Positions 10,247 to 19,688 of a DNA stretch of 62,000 nt are shown here, piece after piece. Origin of the DNA: Symbiodinium natans (Eukaryota > Sar > Dinophyceae > Suessiales > Symbiodiniaceae); NCBI GenBank assembly GCA_905221605.1, contig CAJNDS010002460.1:61624-123623 (forward strand), read 5' to 3'. Numbering within the stretch: the first letter of the stretch is position 1; the number at the start of each line of letters is the position of its first letter. A program made the translations under genes and the position numbers. The notes below the pieces were generated by a model. The model saw only the letters and a list, made by a program, of their open reading frames with translations, searched no databases and had not been told where the DNA came from.

Positions 10247-10348
10247 TTCTCCCAGGTGCTGGTCTGTGGGCGGCTGGTGCAGTATCCGGCTCGTCGTCGC
10301 GGGCGGTGAGGAACTTGAAGCTGTCGAAGACCTCCGGAGCATTGACAA
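10247..10348 (-). CDS. Candidate internal exon, 33 codons
   Basis: The minus strand reads VNAPEVFDSFKFLTARDDEP... and ends AHRPAPGR between a CTTCGAG acceptor and an A|GTTTGG donor. It is D/E/F-rich with high GC3, one of the most protein-like islets in the first 20 kb. It begins with 2 nt and ends with 1 nt of split codons. A plus-strand rival (VLVCGRLVQYPARRRG, then GTGAGG) exists at 10256-10305. Confidence 0.45.
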
Positions 10349-10393
10349 CTCGAAGCCCTGACCCCAAGACCTGAAACCTTGAGCCCACGTGTT

Positions 10394-10590
10394 TGGGTTT
10401 AGGGTCTAGGGTCTAGGGTCTAGGGTCTAGGGTCTAGGGTTTAGGGTTTAGGGTTTAGGGTTTTAGGGTTTAGGGTTTAGGGTTTAGGGTTTAGGGTTTT
10501 GGGCTAAGGCTTAGGGCTTAGGGCTTAGGGCTTAGGGCTTAGGGCTTAGGGCTTAGGGCTTAGGGCTTAGGGCTTAGGGCTTAGGGCTTA
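10394..10590 (+). repeat. Composite TCTAGGG / TTTAGGG / CTTAGGG array
   Basis: Three homogeneous blocks in series: about 6 TCTAGGG, about 9 TTTAGGG, then about 13 CTTAGGG (GGGCTTA) units. Block-wise homogeneity indicates local amplification of variants. Confidence 0.95.
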
Positions 10591-10609
10591 GGGTGTTGTA
10601 GACATGAAC

Positions 10610-10681
10610 AGCTGATGGTTGCTTGGGGGTACTGCGTCGCAAGTGCGACTCCTCCCGCAGCATTCTTTTAGAAAGCGGCAT
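10610..10681 (-). CDS. Candidate first exon with ATG
   Basis: On the minus strand ATG at 10681-10679 begins 24 codons, MPLSKRMLREESHLRRSTPK... ending PSA, closed by GCT|GTTCATG. The basic N-terminal run is noted; no family recognised. Confidence 0.3.
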
Positions 10682-10785
10682 AGGTTTAGGGTTTAGGGCT
10701 TAGGGCTTAGGGTTAGGGCTGAGGGTCGAGTCTTTAGGGTTTAGGGTTCAGGGTTCAGGGTTTAGGGTTGAGGCACGGCGGCCAG

Positions 10786-11096
10786 AAAGAAGGCAGGAGG
10801 GAGGATGGGGAGAGGCGGCTTGGGGGCGGATGCTCTCCATAGCGTGGGCCAGCCCCAGACCTGCGTCGCTCAAAGACGAAAGCCTTTCAGCTTTCGTGAG
10901 AAGGCTACAGGGTTTTGGGGTTGAGGGTTTTGGCAGTATGTATGCGAGGGCTTTAAGAGGCTTCACTTCAGAGGATCTCCTGTTCGGGAAGGAGCGCCGA
11001 GCGTTGAAGAAGCCCCGTACCCAAAACCCTCAAACCTCAGGAAGCTTACACTCATGCCCAGAGAACGAAAACCCATGCCGCCACTTCGTTCCTGGG
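10786..11096. CDS. Gene-like islet, two rival strand readings
   Basis: Plus-strand pieces 10786-10911, 10937-11016 (MYARALRGFTSEDLLFGKER...) and 11041-11096 (SLHSCPENENPCRHFVPG) join in phase, but two of the introns would be only 24-25 nt. The minus strand reads LLTKAERLSSLSDAGLGLAH... through 10777-10906. The islet is surely constrained or coding on one strand. Confidence 0.3.
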
Positions 11097-11199
11097 GTAT
11101 ATGTGTACCTTATAAATATAGCCCCATATATTCATACCTCAGTAGCCCCCCAAAGAATCCCTAAATAACCCCTAGGGTCCCTTATAAGGGGTCCCTCCT

Positions 11200-11271
11200 C
11201 TAGTCCCTTGACTCTTGCTTCTGGCGCCTTTCCCTTCTCGATATCCCGGCCCTTGCCAGGAACTCGCGTGC
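11200..11271 (-). CDS. Candidate terminal exon
   Basis: The minus strand after GGGCTCAG reads AREFLARAGISRRERRQKQE... and ends with TAG at 11202-11200. Pyrimidine-rich sequence precedes the AG. The basic, helical C-terminus is protein-like. A plus-strand 22-bp exon reading with a GTGAGA donor overlaps it. Confidence 0.4.
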   Translation of the reverse strand, partial: AREFLARAGISRRERRQKQESRD

Positions 11272-11337
11272 CTGAGCCCGGGTGAGATGAGTTGGAAGCC
11301 CGGGTTCAGGGTGTGAGGCTTAAGCTTGATCAATGTT

Positions 11338-11420
11338 CCAGCCTAAAGCCTAAAGCCTAAAGCCTAAAGCCTAAAGCCTAAAGCCTAAAGCCCTAAAGCC
11401 TAAAGCCTAAAGCCTAAACC
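11338..11420 (-). repeat. AAAGCCT heptamer array
   Basis: About 11 units of TAAAGCC, a telomere-like heptamer variant (AGGCTTT on the other strand), with one 8-bp unit. Confidence 0.9.
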
Positions 11421-11549
11421 TAGCCCGAGGCTCTGAATCTCCCCAAGAATCCCCCCAAGAGTCTGCCCTTCAACACCTCACTCGAAGCCAAGCAGCGAGA
11501 GACCTTCCGATCTCGGAAGTAGGCAATGGGCGGCTGCTCATTCCGAAAG
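11420..11549 (-). CDS. Candidate terminal exon, 42 codons
   Basis: On the minus strand an AACTTTAG acceptor is followed by 42 codons and TAG at 11422-11420: FRNEQPPIAYFRDRKVSRCL... ending FLGRFRASG. One base at the start completes a split codon. Protein-like with mixed charge. The plus strand offers a shorter reading (SALQHLTRSQAARDLPISE, then GTAGGC). Confidence 0.45.
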
Positions 11550-11769
11550 CTAAAGTTCTTGGCGGCTTGGAAGTTGTTCGTGGTTGGGGGTCTTTTGTTG
11601 GTTTTGTCGAAGGTTGCAGGGCTTAGGGGTTTTTAGGCCCTGAACCCTAAACCATATTAGGGCTTCGGGTCTTTAGGCGCCCTCAGAGAGATGACGAGCT
11701 CACATCGGGGCAGGATCTGTGGGTGAGGGGGGGGGGGTGGGGGCTCAACCCTGAATAACCCAACCCTAA

Positions 11770-11875
11770 ACCCTACGTAAACCCTAAACCCTAAACCCTA
11801 AACCCTAAACCCTAAACCCTAAACCCTAAACCCTAAACCCTAAACCCTAAACCCTAAACCCTAAACCCTAAACCG
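11770..11875 (-). repeat. CCCTAAA array
   Basis: About 14 units, abutting the candidate exon at 11874-11994. Confidence 0.95.
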
Positions 11876-11994
11876 CCAGGGAGTTTACGCCTGAGGCCTG
11901 AGGGAGCACATGTGAGATGATGTTTGTGCCCGGCGTCTGCAAGGTCCTCCTCACGCACTGGGGCCTCAAAAATGCGCCGCGCTTGGCCTCGACG
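11874..11994 (-). CDS. Candidate internal exon, 40 codons
   Basis: The whole islet between arrays is open on the minus strand: RRGQARRIFEAPVREEDLAD... ending SGLRRKLPG, from a CCAAAG acceptor to G|GTTTAGGG. Alternating acidic and basic segments. A rival plus-strand reading (MMFVPGVCKVLLTHWGLKNA...) covers 11917-12000. Confidence 0.45.
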
Positions 11995-12039
11995 CTTTGG
12001 GTTAGGGCTTTTAAGGCTTTCCAAGTAATGGCGTGCCCC

Positions 12040-12150
12040 TAAACCCTAAACCCTAAACCCTAAACCCTGAACCCTGAACCCTGAACCCTGAACCCTGAAC
12101 CCTGAACCCTGAACCCTGAACCCTAAACCCTAAACCCTAAACCCCAAACC
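12040..12150 (-). repeat. CCCTAAA/CCCTGAA array
   Basis: A block of about 9 CCCTGAA (TTCAGGG) units framed by canonical units. Confidence 0.9.
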
Positions 12151-12261
12151 CAGCGAGCGCGTTCCAACCAAGAGGGAAGCCCCAAGACTGGGACTCTCCT
12201 TAAACCCAGCTGCCCTGATCCCACATCAAGCTCCCTGTAACGTGAGATCCTGAACAAGCTG

Positions 12262-12419
12262 CTACTTGAAGGTTCATGGTACTTACTAACCAACTATAAC
12301 TGTACTTATAACCCGACTTATAATACCCCTGAAGGGCCTTAAAGGGGTTATCCCAATTATAAGTAGGGTTATAAGCCCAGTTATAAGTGGTTAGTGAGTA
12401 CCATGAACCTCCAAGTAAG
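12262..12419. mobile_element. MITE-like element, family 1 (best copy)
   Basis: Terminal inverted repeats of about 30 bp (CTACTTGAAGGTTCATGGTA / complementary TACCATGAACCTCCAAGTAA). The interior is also largely self-complementary (TTATAACCCGACTTATAA). Confidence 0.8.
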
Positions 12420-12709
12420 TTTAGGCATGAGTGAACCAAACTTCTCTGTACAGGGGCTTCGTGGGTTTTTTGGTCTTTGCCCAGGGTTTCGGGTGTCATG
12501 TTGATTTGGGTCTCACTGACTTACGATGCATGGCACTGACTTTAGCCAGTTTTGCTTAGGGTTCGTCTGGTTCCGAACCTTGCGAGAACACATTGCCATC
12601 CCCAACCCCTATCAACCTCCAAAGCTCCAAACAACTAAACCACTAAACCTCTAAACCCCAAACTGAACGTGTTTTGTAGGGTTTATGGAGTAAGCAGCGC
12701 AACCCCACA

Positions 12710-12817
12710 ATGGTGCTTGCCTGGTTTGTTCGCCTCTGGCGGAGGCTTCTTTCGTTGGGCCTGGCAGGCAGAGGTCCTAAACTTTTCTGCTTGCCTGTAT
12801 TAGGGGATCCGAAGTAA
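12710..12817 (+). CDS. Short ORF with hydrophobic N-terminus
   Basis: ATG at 12710 to TAA at 12815-12817, 35 codons, starting MVLAWFVRLWRRLLSLGLAG, which resembles a signal anchor. A GTATTAG donor at 12797 could end a first exon. No supporting homology. Confidence 0.25.
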   Translation: MVLAWFVRLWRRLLSLGLAGRGPKLFCLPVLGDPK

Positions 12818-12968
12818 TTATGGGCCCTTAATTTGAAACCCTAAACCCTAAACCCTAAACCCTATAACTGTTATATACACTATACATAATGAGGACCCAT
12901 CCTTCGGATCCCTCAAGACCCTGTAAACAAGAGTAAGGGACCAAACTAAAGGGCCCATGGTTCCAACC
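12803..12968. mobile_element. MITE-like element, family 5
   Basis: The right half (12888-12968: CCTTCGGATCCCT, AAGGGACCA, AAAGGGCCCATGGTTCC) is mirrored by the left part at 12803-12829 (GGGATCCGAAGTAATTATGG). Related copies at 19368-19440 and 3017-3050. Confidence 0.55.
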
Positions 12969-13319
12969 TTAGACGTATGGTCCCCTTCTCGAAGTTCTGG
13001 GTCCCTTTTGTTAAGGGTGTACCCTGGGTTCATGTCATGGTTTGGGCTGGGGTAGAGTAAGGTTCTAGGGTTTTCGGATAATAGGGCTTCAGGGCAACAC
13101 TAAACCCTAAAACCCTACACCGCAAAACCCCAAAATCCTAGACACTTCTAGAGTTTGTCTGTTGGCAGAGGGGATGGCATGTGACTGCTCCCGGGCCCGC
13201 ACTTTCGGGTCTAGGGTTTGGGGCTAGGTTTGGGGTTGGGGTTCAGGGTTCAGGGCTAGGGTTTAGGGTTTAGGGCTTCGGGTGTAGGGTGTGGGTGTAG
13301 GGTGCAGGGTGCAGGGTGC

Positions 13320-13449
13320 CAACAAAACGCCATGTGATGTTGAAGAAGTATCTGGCGCGGGCAGCAAGTCGCAAAGGGTCCCGAAGGAGACCCAAGAAAC
13401 CGTCGGAGGTACCGTATACTACCTCTGAAGGCACATATAGCGGAGTCTT
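13320..13449 (-). CDS. Candidate internal exon, 43 codons
   Basis: On the minus strand a pyrimidine-rich CTTTTTTGGGCATCCTCGAAG acceptor region leads into KTPLYVPSEVVYGTSDGFLG... ending FFNITWRFV, then G|GCACCC, a GC donor. It starts in phase 0, matching the phase-0 end of the next upstream candidate exon (13761-13862). A plus-strand reading (ANKTPCDVEEVSGAGSKSQR...) rivals it. Confidence 0.4.
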
Positions 13450-13560
13450 CTTCGAGGATGCCCAAAAAAGGGACAACCAATGAACAACATGTCCCGATTA
13501 AGAAGCCCTGAACCCTCGACCGAAGCAGGCTTTTGGGCTTGAGGCACGCTCTCTTACGCA

Positions 13561-13765
13561 AACCCTGAACCCTAAGCCCTAAACCATAAACCCCTAACCC
13601 CTAAACCCCTAAACCCCTAAACCCCTAAACCCCTAAACCCCTAAACCCCTAAACCCCTAACCCCTAAAGCCCTAAACCCCTAAAGCCCTAAACCCCTAAC
13701 CCCTAAACCCCTACACCCCTAAACCCCCAAACCCCAAACCGCAAACCCTAAACCCTAAACCCCAA
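13561..13765 (-). repeat. CCCCTAAA octamer array
   Basis: About 20 units, mostly the 8-bp CCCCTAAA form, then canonical heptamers. The octamer equals TTTAGGGG. Confidence 0.9.
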
Positions 13766-13862
13766 GTGCCCAAGCGCGCGCCTCCTTCCGGGCATTCTCC
13801 CGGGCGTCCGCCAAGATCCGCGCGAGCTCCAGGTCGCACTTCGGCTCACTTGTCTTCGTGTC
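13761..13862 (-). CDS. Candidate internal exon, 34 codons
   Basis: On the minus strand, CCTTTGCAG|GAC opens exactly 34 codons in phase 0, reading DTKTSEPKCDLELARILADA... ending EARAWALG, closed by GGG|GTTTAGGG where the donor is the first array unit. Strongly helical and charged (ARENARKEARAW). The plus strand is open too (CPSARLLPGILPGV...), but its composition is typical of an antisense shadow. Confidence 0.5.
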
Positions 13863-14615
13863 CTGCAAAGGATCCAAGTACATCTCTAGCCCTAAACCCT
13901 AAACCCTACACCCTAAACCCTAAACCCTGAACCCTGAACCCTGGAATTCAAACCCTGAACCCAAACCACTAAACACTCGGGGTTTAGGGTTCAGAGTTCA
14001 AAATCTAGGGCCCAGAGCGTGAGCCCTGTGCCCCCTAAACGACAAACAGGGCATGGCACTTAATGCCGTCTCAAAACCCTGAACCCTCAACCCTAAATCG
14101 AAACCGCTGGAGGGTTCAGAGTGTAGGCTTTACCCTCAACCCTAAACCCTACACCCTAAAGCCAAACCCCTAAACCCTAAACCCTAACCACAATCATGGT
14201 TGGACACTTTGTTCATATTTCAGCTTCCTCAGTCGGTTCCCACTCTTATTTGGGGTCATGGTTCTGGGGTTTGGAGGTTGGGGTTTGGGTTTTGGGTCTA
14301 GGGTTTAGGGTTTAGGGTGCAGGGCTTAGGGTTTCGCCTTCCCAGCTTGACTTCAAGATGCAACATGCAACTTCCCTGCGCACGACTCCAGCGGGGGTTT
14401 AGACATCGGGCTTGGTCTTTTGGTTTGCGGTTTAAGGTTTCGGGTGTATAGGATTTAAAGGGTTTATAGGATTTATAGGTTTCTTTAGGATTTATAGGAT
14501 TTATACGTTTCTTTAGGATTTATGGGATTTATAGGGTTTTATAGGGCTTACAAGATTTACAGGATATAAGGTTTAAGGAATTATAGGGTGTAACCCTAAA
14601 CCCTAAACCCTAAAC

Positions 14616-14683
14616 CCTAAGGATTAGGTTTTTGGGACAGGCCTCGATGGCCTCGCGGCATTCCTCCTGGCAGTGGATCGGGT
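14616..14683 (-). CDS. Candidate internal exon, Cys/Glu-rich
   Basis: The minus strand reads PIHCQEECREAIEACPKNLI... from a CCGAAG acceptor to AGG|GTTTAGGG. Cys spacing C-x3-C-x7-C. It ends in phase 0, matching the phase-0 start at 13862. A plus-strand alternative (LDGLAAFLLAVDR) follows a GGGACAG acceptor. Confidence 0.45.
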
Positions 14684-14935
14684 CTTCGGGGCTTCGGGCT
14701 TCCCTAAACCATAAACCCTAAACCCTAAACCCTAAACCTTAAACCCTAAACCCTAAACCCCTTCGGGCTTAGTTCTTAGGGCTTCGGCCTTAGTGCTTAG
14801 GGTTCAGGGCTTAGGGATGCAGGTTCCCTAAACTCTAATCCCGAAGCCCGACGCCCTCAACCCGGCTTATAAGAGAGCCTAAAACCCTCAGAAAATTCTA
14901 GTAAGCCCTAACGCCCCTAACCCTAAACCCTAAAC

Positions 14936-14989
14936 CCTTGTGAGCCGAGGTGCCAGGTGGGCATCCTCCTCCACTTCCACCAGGATGGG
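14936..14989 (-). CDS. Candidate internal exon, 18 codons
   Basis: Minus strand, CCTTTGCAG|CCC, then PILVEVEEDAHLAPRLTR and GTTTAGGG as donor. Phase 0 at both ends. Confidence 0.4.
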
Positions 14990-15059
14990 CTGCAAAGGCC
15001 GTGCCGGGGCCCTACAGAGGGCGTAGGGTTTAGGGGTTTAGGGGTTTAGGGGCTTAGGG

Positions 15060-15172
15060 GCTTAGGGGCTAGGGTTTAGGGTTTAGGGTTTAGGGTTTAG
15101 GGTTTAGGGTTTAGGGTTTAGGGTTTAGGGTTTAGGGTTTAGGGTTTAGGGTTTAGGGTTTAGGGCTTAGGG
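15060..15172 (+). repeat. TTTAGGG array
   Basis: About 16 perfect units. Confidence 0.95.
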
Positions 15173-15755
15173 CCCTCTCAGCTCAGAGGCTTCTGGGCTT
15201 CAGGGCCTGGAGAGGGCGAAGGGTTTAGAGGGTTAGAGGGTTTAGGGTTTAGGGCTAGGGTTTAGGGCTTTTGGGGTTTCGAGGGCTTTTGGGGCTTTTG
15301 GGGCTTTTGGAGCTGTTGGGGCTTTTGGGGCTCTTGGGGCTTCGATGCACTTGCCAACAGCCAGGGTGCCCAGGCATCTCCCGGGAGGCGCTGGCATCCA
15401 TCCTGAGGTCGACATCGAAGGATCAAAGGGGTTCGAAAAACCCTAAGCACTCTAAAAAAGAGTTTTATAAAAGCATAAAAACCCTGAACGCCTTAAAAAG
15501 CCAAAAAAAAACCCTAAAAGCCCTAGCAACTCTGACAAAAACCCAGCAAAAAACCCAAAAAAAAACCTGAAAACCCTAAAAACCCAAAAAATCCCCTTAA
15601 ACCCTAAAGCCCTAAAAGGGCTGTAGGCGGTTTAGGGTTGAGGGTTTAGGGTGTTTGGGGGCACTCCTAGATGCTTTTTATGGGATAAGTGGAGGGGCGG
15701 GGTGAGGACTCTCGGGGGTCACATCCTTAAAGGCTCTTAAAGGCTGGGACCTCTG

Positions 15756-15756
<1 letters not shown>

Positions 15757-15787
<31 letters not shown>

Positions 15788-15800
15788 AAAAAAAAAAAAC
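15757..15800 (+). repeat. Poly-C/poly-A junction tract
   Basis: About 20 C followed directly by about 24 A. Similar C-then-A junctions lie at 40294-40324, 43706-43750, 45297-45330 and 47436-47474; the complement (T then G) is at 26420-26443. Confidence 0.95.
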
Positions 15801-15884
15801 AAAAAACACCTAAGCCCCTTAAAGCCCCTAAAGCCCCTAAATCCTTTAAAGACCCAAAAACCCCTAAAGCCCCTAGGTGCGCAG

Positions 15885-16696
15885 ACCTCAGCCCACCCCC
15901 CCAAGCTGCAAATTGCACCGCGCGGCTGGACCCAGGCGCGACACAGCAAGGGCGCCAAACCTCACAGAGCCCAAACCCTTAGAGACCATAGAGACCTTAG
16001 CCTCTTTAGGGTTTAGGGTCTTGGGTCTTGGGTCTAGAACGGGACACCTAAACAGGGACCGGGGCGTCATTTTGCCTCAGGGAGTGTAGAATGTAGGTTT
16101 CAGGGTGTAGGGGTGTCGGGTTCGGAGGTGACAGGTTTGGTTCGGGTGGTCTCAGCCCCGAGGCCTGCATGGACCACGGAAAAAGGCCAGAAGCCTCAGC
16201 CTCTAAGCCCCGAAAAATGTTCAATTCTGACCCTCCGACGCCCTTTCTTTGGGTAAGCCCTACACCCTAAACCCTAAACCCTAAACCCTAAACCCTAAAC
16301 CCTAAACCCTAAACCCTAAACCCTAAACCCTAAACCCTAAACCCTAGCGTTCCAGTGCAGACAGCACCCAGTACGAATGGAGATTGGCCAGGAATTCACC
16401 GGCTTCGGTTTCAAAAGGTTCGTGAAAGGGTTTTGGGCTGGAATTTTGCAAACCCCTGGCCTAAACCAAGGCAATCCCTGACAGCAAGCATCCCACATGC
16501 TTACAAGCCCCTATAACCCCAAAGCACCCAAACCCAAGACCCTGCGAACCCTTAACCCTACAAACCCTCCCAAAACACTCTAGGCTCTGAACCCTCAACT
16601 CTACACCCTACACCCTAAACCCTAAACCCTAACAAGCCCCAAGCTCTTGCTGGATATCTAGGCGCAAGGTGGTGCCAAGGCACTGTGCCCGCTCCG
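15885..16696. CDS. Exon-like islets in array-rich stretch
   Basis: Four plus-strand pieces, 15885-16010 (TSAHPPKLQIAPRGWTQARH...), 16163-16252 (ACMDHGKRPEASASKPRKMF..., then GTAAGC), 16361-16417 (TAPSTNGDWPGIHRLRFQK) and 16637-16696 (PQALAGYLGARWCQGTVPAP), all begin after AG, end before GT and are all phase 0. The minus strand of the first is also open (AKVSMVSKGLGSVRFGALAV...). The equal phases are the best argument for plus here. Confidence 0.35.
16261..16345 (-). repeat. CCCTAAA array
   Basis: About 12 perfect units. Confidence 0.95.
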
Positions 16697-16744
16697 GTTC
16701 GTGTTTGTTTCCTTAGTTGACTCACAGCTGTGGGCTTGTCGTTA

Positions 16745-16877
16745 CCCTAAACCCTAAACCCTAAACCCTGAAGCCTGAACCCTGAACCCTAAACCTAGAC
16801 CCTAAACCTAAACCCTAAACCCTAAACCCTGAACCCTAAACCCTAAACCCTAAACCCTAAACCCTGAACCCTAAACC
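16745..16877 (-). repeat. CCCTAAA/CCCTGAA array between duplicated flanks
   Basis: About 18 units with several CCCTGAA. The sequence before it (16696-16742: GGTTCGTGTTT, TTGACTCACAG, GTGGGC) recurs after it (about 16900-16946), like a target duplication. Confidence 0.85.
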
Positions 16878-17185
16878 CAGATTTGGGATTGGGGTCTAGT
16901 GGTTCGTGTTTAGGGTTGACTCACAGTTGGGGGCATGTTGTCTACGGATTTGGGATTGGGGTTTAGTGGTTCGGGATAAGGGAGTATACATTAAGGTTAG
17001 AGGTTCGCACTTTTGGGTCTGCATCCAGGATATAATGGATTTCTTTGGACTTTATGATTTAGGATTTTGGGTTTATCTCTGGGTCTGGGGGGTTCAGGGA
17101 CCATAAAAGGTTTTAGGATTGGGAGCTTGGAGTTTAGGCTTCGGATAGGCACGCCTCGCTCAGAACTTGCGAACCCCTTCCGTCC

Positions 17186-17545
17186 CTAAACCCTAAACCC
17201 TAAACCCTAAACCCTAAACCCTAAACCCTAAACCCTAAACCCTAAACCCTAAACCCTAAACCCTAAACCCTAAACCCTAAACCCTAAACCCTAAACCTCC
17301 GAAGTCCCTCAGAAGAGATTTAAACCCTGAAGCCCCCAAAAAACCCTTGACTCCTAGGTCGACGGTGCATCTCAGGAAATACTCAAGGGTTAAAGTGTCT
17401 CACTGCCCGAAACCCTAAACCCTAAACCCTAAACCCTAAACCCTAAACCCTAAACCCTAAACCCTAAACCCTAAACCCTAAACCCTAAACCCTAAACCCT
17501 AACCCTAAACCCCAAACCCTAAACCCGAAACCCCAAACCCTAAAC
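17186..17545 (-). repeat. Two CCCTAAA arrays
   Basis: Arrays at 17186-17297 and 17410-17545, about 16 and 19 units, separated by 110 bp with no supported gene. Confidence 0.95.
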
Positions 17546-17556
17546 CCTGTGCCCAG

Positions 17557-17632
17557 GCTCCACGTCTCCGGCCACACTGATCTGAGGCTCCTCGGAGGAG
17601 GGAGAAAGCCGCACCAGGAGGCCACCTTGCTG
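17557..17632 (+). CDS. Candidate internal exon, 25 codons
   Basis: The plus strand after GTGCCCAG reads (one base)LHVSGHTDLRLLGGGRKPHQ... ending ATLL, then CTG|GTGAGGGTTTAGGG, a consensus donor fused to the longest array of the window. Confidence 0.4.
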
Positions 17633-17636
17633 GTGA

Positions 17637-17877
17637 GGGTTTAGGGTTTAGGGTTTAGGGTTTAGGGTTTAGGGTTTAGGGTTTAGGGTTTAGGGTTTAG
17701 GGTTTAGGGTTTAGGGTTTAGGGTTTAGGGTTTAGGGTTTAGGGTTTAGGGTTTAGGGTTTAGGGTTTAGGGTTTAGGTTAGGGTTTAGGGTTTAGGGTT
17801 TAGGGTTTAGGGTTTAGGGTTTAGGGTTTAGGGTTTAGGGTTTAGGGTTTGGGGTTTAGGGCTTAGGGTTTAGGGTT
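17637..17877 (+). repeat. Longest TTTAGGG array
   Basis: About 34 units in 240 bp, with one 6-bp unit and a few variants at the right end. Confidence 0.97.
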
Positions 17878-17887
17878 TGCTAAGGTT

Positions 17888-17931
17888 CCGCGCACACCAC
17901 CACGCGGGACGTGTGTTGTGGTGTGCGCCCA
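17888..17931. repeat. GC-rich hairpin
   Basis: GCGCACACCACCACG and CGTGTGTTGTGGTGTGCGC can pair as a stem. It sits within a 72-codon minus-strand open frame (17880-18098, containing KFEMWVGGLGECVEPGRTPQ) that could be coding. Confidence 0.6.
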
Positions 17932-18110
17932 GGTTCAACGCACTCTCCCAACCCACCCACCCACATCTCAAACTTGGGCGGGTTTAGGGTTTTATAATAT
18001 CGTGTGTAAGTACAGTAGTGGGAGGGGGCGCTACGGGCCGCCTTGACCAAATCCTGGGGTACCCCCCGCGAAGGCCTCTCTGTCCCCCCAAGATCCATAG
18101 GTTTTTTTGG

Positions 18111-18571
18111 CGGGTTTAGGGTTTTTTTTGCCCGGTGTTTCCAAATTATGATGCTTATACCGGGCTTACAAGACCCGTAGGTTTATGCCTTGGGCTCCCT
18201 TTGGTTTTTGGTCCTGCGCCCTCTCTACGATTGGGGAGGGTCTGGGATTGGCCGAACAGCTTTTTAGGAGACCTTTTGGAAGGACTGTCCTGGGACCTCC
18301 TGAAACCCTGCTTACAAGATCCATTGGTTTATGTGTCGGGCGCCCTTTGATTTTTGGTCCTGGGAGACGATTAGGGAGGGTTTGGGAGGCCTGGCCGAAG
18401 GAGGCTTCCTGAAAGGATTTCCTGGTGGCCCCCTATTTCTGGGACCTCTTGGGACCTTGCTTACAAGATTTTGGCGGGTTTAGGGTTTTTTTGCCCGGTG
18501 TTTCCCAAATTATGAGGCTTATACGGGGCTTACAAGACCCACAGGTTTATGCCTTGGCTCCCTTTGGTTTT
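18111..18571 (+). repeat. 100-bp direct repeat pair
   Basis: 18111-18212 and 18474-18571 share GCGGGTTTAGGG, TTGCCCGGTGTTTCC, AAATTATGA and GCTTACAAGACCC with about 90 percent identity by eye. A partial third copy lies at about 18307-18360. Short derived open frames are not supported as genes. Confidence 0.85.
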
Positions 18572-18597
18572 TGGGAAAACTTGGCCCAAAACAGAGC

Positions 18598-18770
18598 TCA
18601 AAAAGTCGCAGAAACGGTCCGGGCCTAGCCCAAAAAAGGCCCAGAAATGGTCCGGGAGGAGCCCAAAAAGGCTCAGAAACGGTCCGGGAAGCCCAAAAGG
18701 CTCAGAAATGGTCCGGAAAGAGCCAAGGCTCAGAAATGGTCCGGGAGGAGCCCAGAAAGGCGCAGGACCC
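18598..18770 (+). repeat. Minisatellite, unit about 30-33 bp
   Basis: About 5 copies of GAAATGGTCCGGGAGGAGCC followed by CAAAAAGGCTCA. Translatable in several frames only because of its period. Confidence 0.85.
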
Positions 18771-19367
18771 TTAAGGGAGGACGCACCAGTGCGGGGTCAC
18801 CAAAAACCTAAGGTTTAGGGTAATTCTCCTTGGAGCCAGACTGACGCTGGCACGCGGGTTAAACCCTTCTAGGCGTGGGCCGCGCTCACCGCGCGCAACG
18901 GCCCCGAGCCCTCGCCAGGCTAAGGCTCGGGCTCGTCCGCGGGCCTGTCGCCACGCGGTATCGCTCGCCGCTGCTTATCGCAGCGCCCGCGGCTCGCTCC
19001 AGTTTGGGGCTTGGGGCTTGGGGTGTAGGGTTTAGGGCTCAGGGCTTCCAGCTTTTCTGGGAGTCGGGGGTTCGGGATGGTCTGGCGTGTATTGGGGGCT
19101 TGGGACCACCGCCCCTGCGACGAGTTTGAACCCTAAACCCTGAACCCTGAACCCTGAACCTTAAACCGTAAACCCTAAGCCCTAAGCCCTAAGCCCTAAA
19201 CCCCCCACAACCCCCGAAACCTTCCCGGAAATACGATTTCAAGGCCCCTGGCTGAGGCCTAAACCCTGAACCCTTCTAAGGTTTCCAATTTTGGGGCCAT
19301 TAGTTTTGCGGTTGCTACCCCTAAACCCAAAACCCCAAACCCCTAAACCCCTAAACCCTAAACCCTA

Positions 19368-19440
19368 AGTAATAAGGGCCCATACTTCGGATCCCTATGA
19401 ACAAGGGTAAGGGACCACACAAAGGGCCCATGGTTCCACC
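19368..19440. mobile_element. MITE-like fragment, family 5
   Basis: Shares AAGTAATAAGGGCCCATACT, TTCGGATCCCT and AAAGGGCCCATGGTTCC with 12888-12968. Confidence 0.6.
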
Positions 19441-19640
19441 CCTAGAGCTCTAAAGTCAGATTATTGTGCAGGGTTTAGGGTTTAGGGTTTAGGGCTTAGG
19501 GCTTAGGGCTTAGGGCTTAGGGTTTGAGAAACCTGGTGAGTTTCAGCATACCCGAAACACCACAAGCGTTTAGGTTCCAAAACCCTAGACCCGAAACCCG
19601 AAACGTGACCGGACTCAAAACCCGCAAGCCTTCAAAAGCC

Positions 19641-19688
19641 CTACGCGCTGCCTCGCGATAGGGAGGTTTGGGCCAACTGCTCGATCTC
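19641..19688 (-). CDS. Candidate terminal exon
   Basis: Minus strand after CAGCTGTCAG: EIEQLAQTSLSRGSA then TAG at 19643-19641. Short but with a good acceptor and a charged helix start. Confidence 0.4.
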   Translation of the reverse strand, partial: EIEQLAQTSLSRGSA

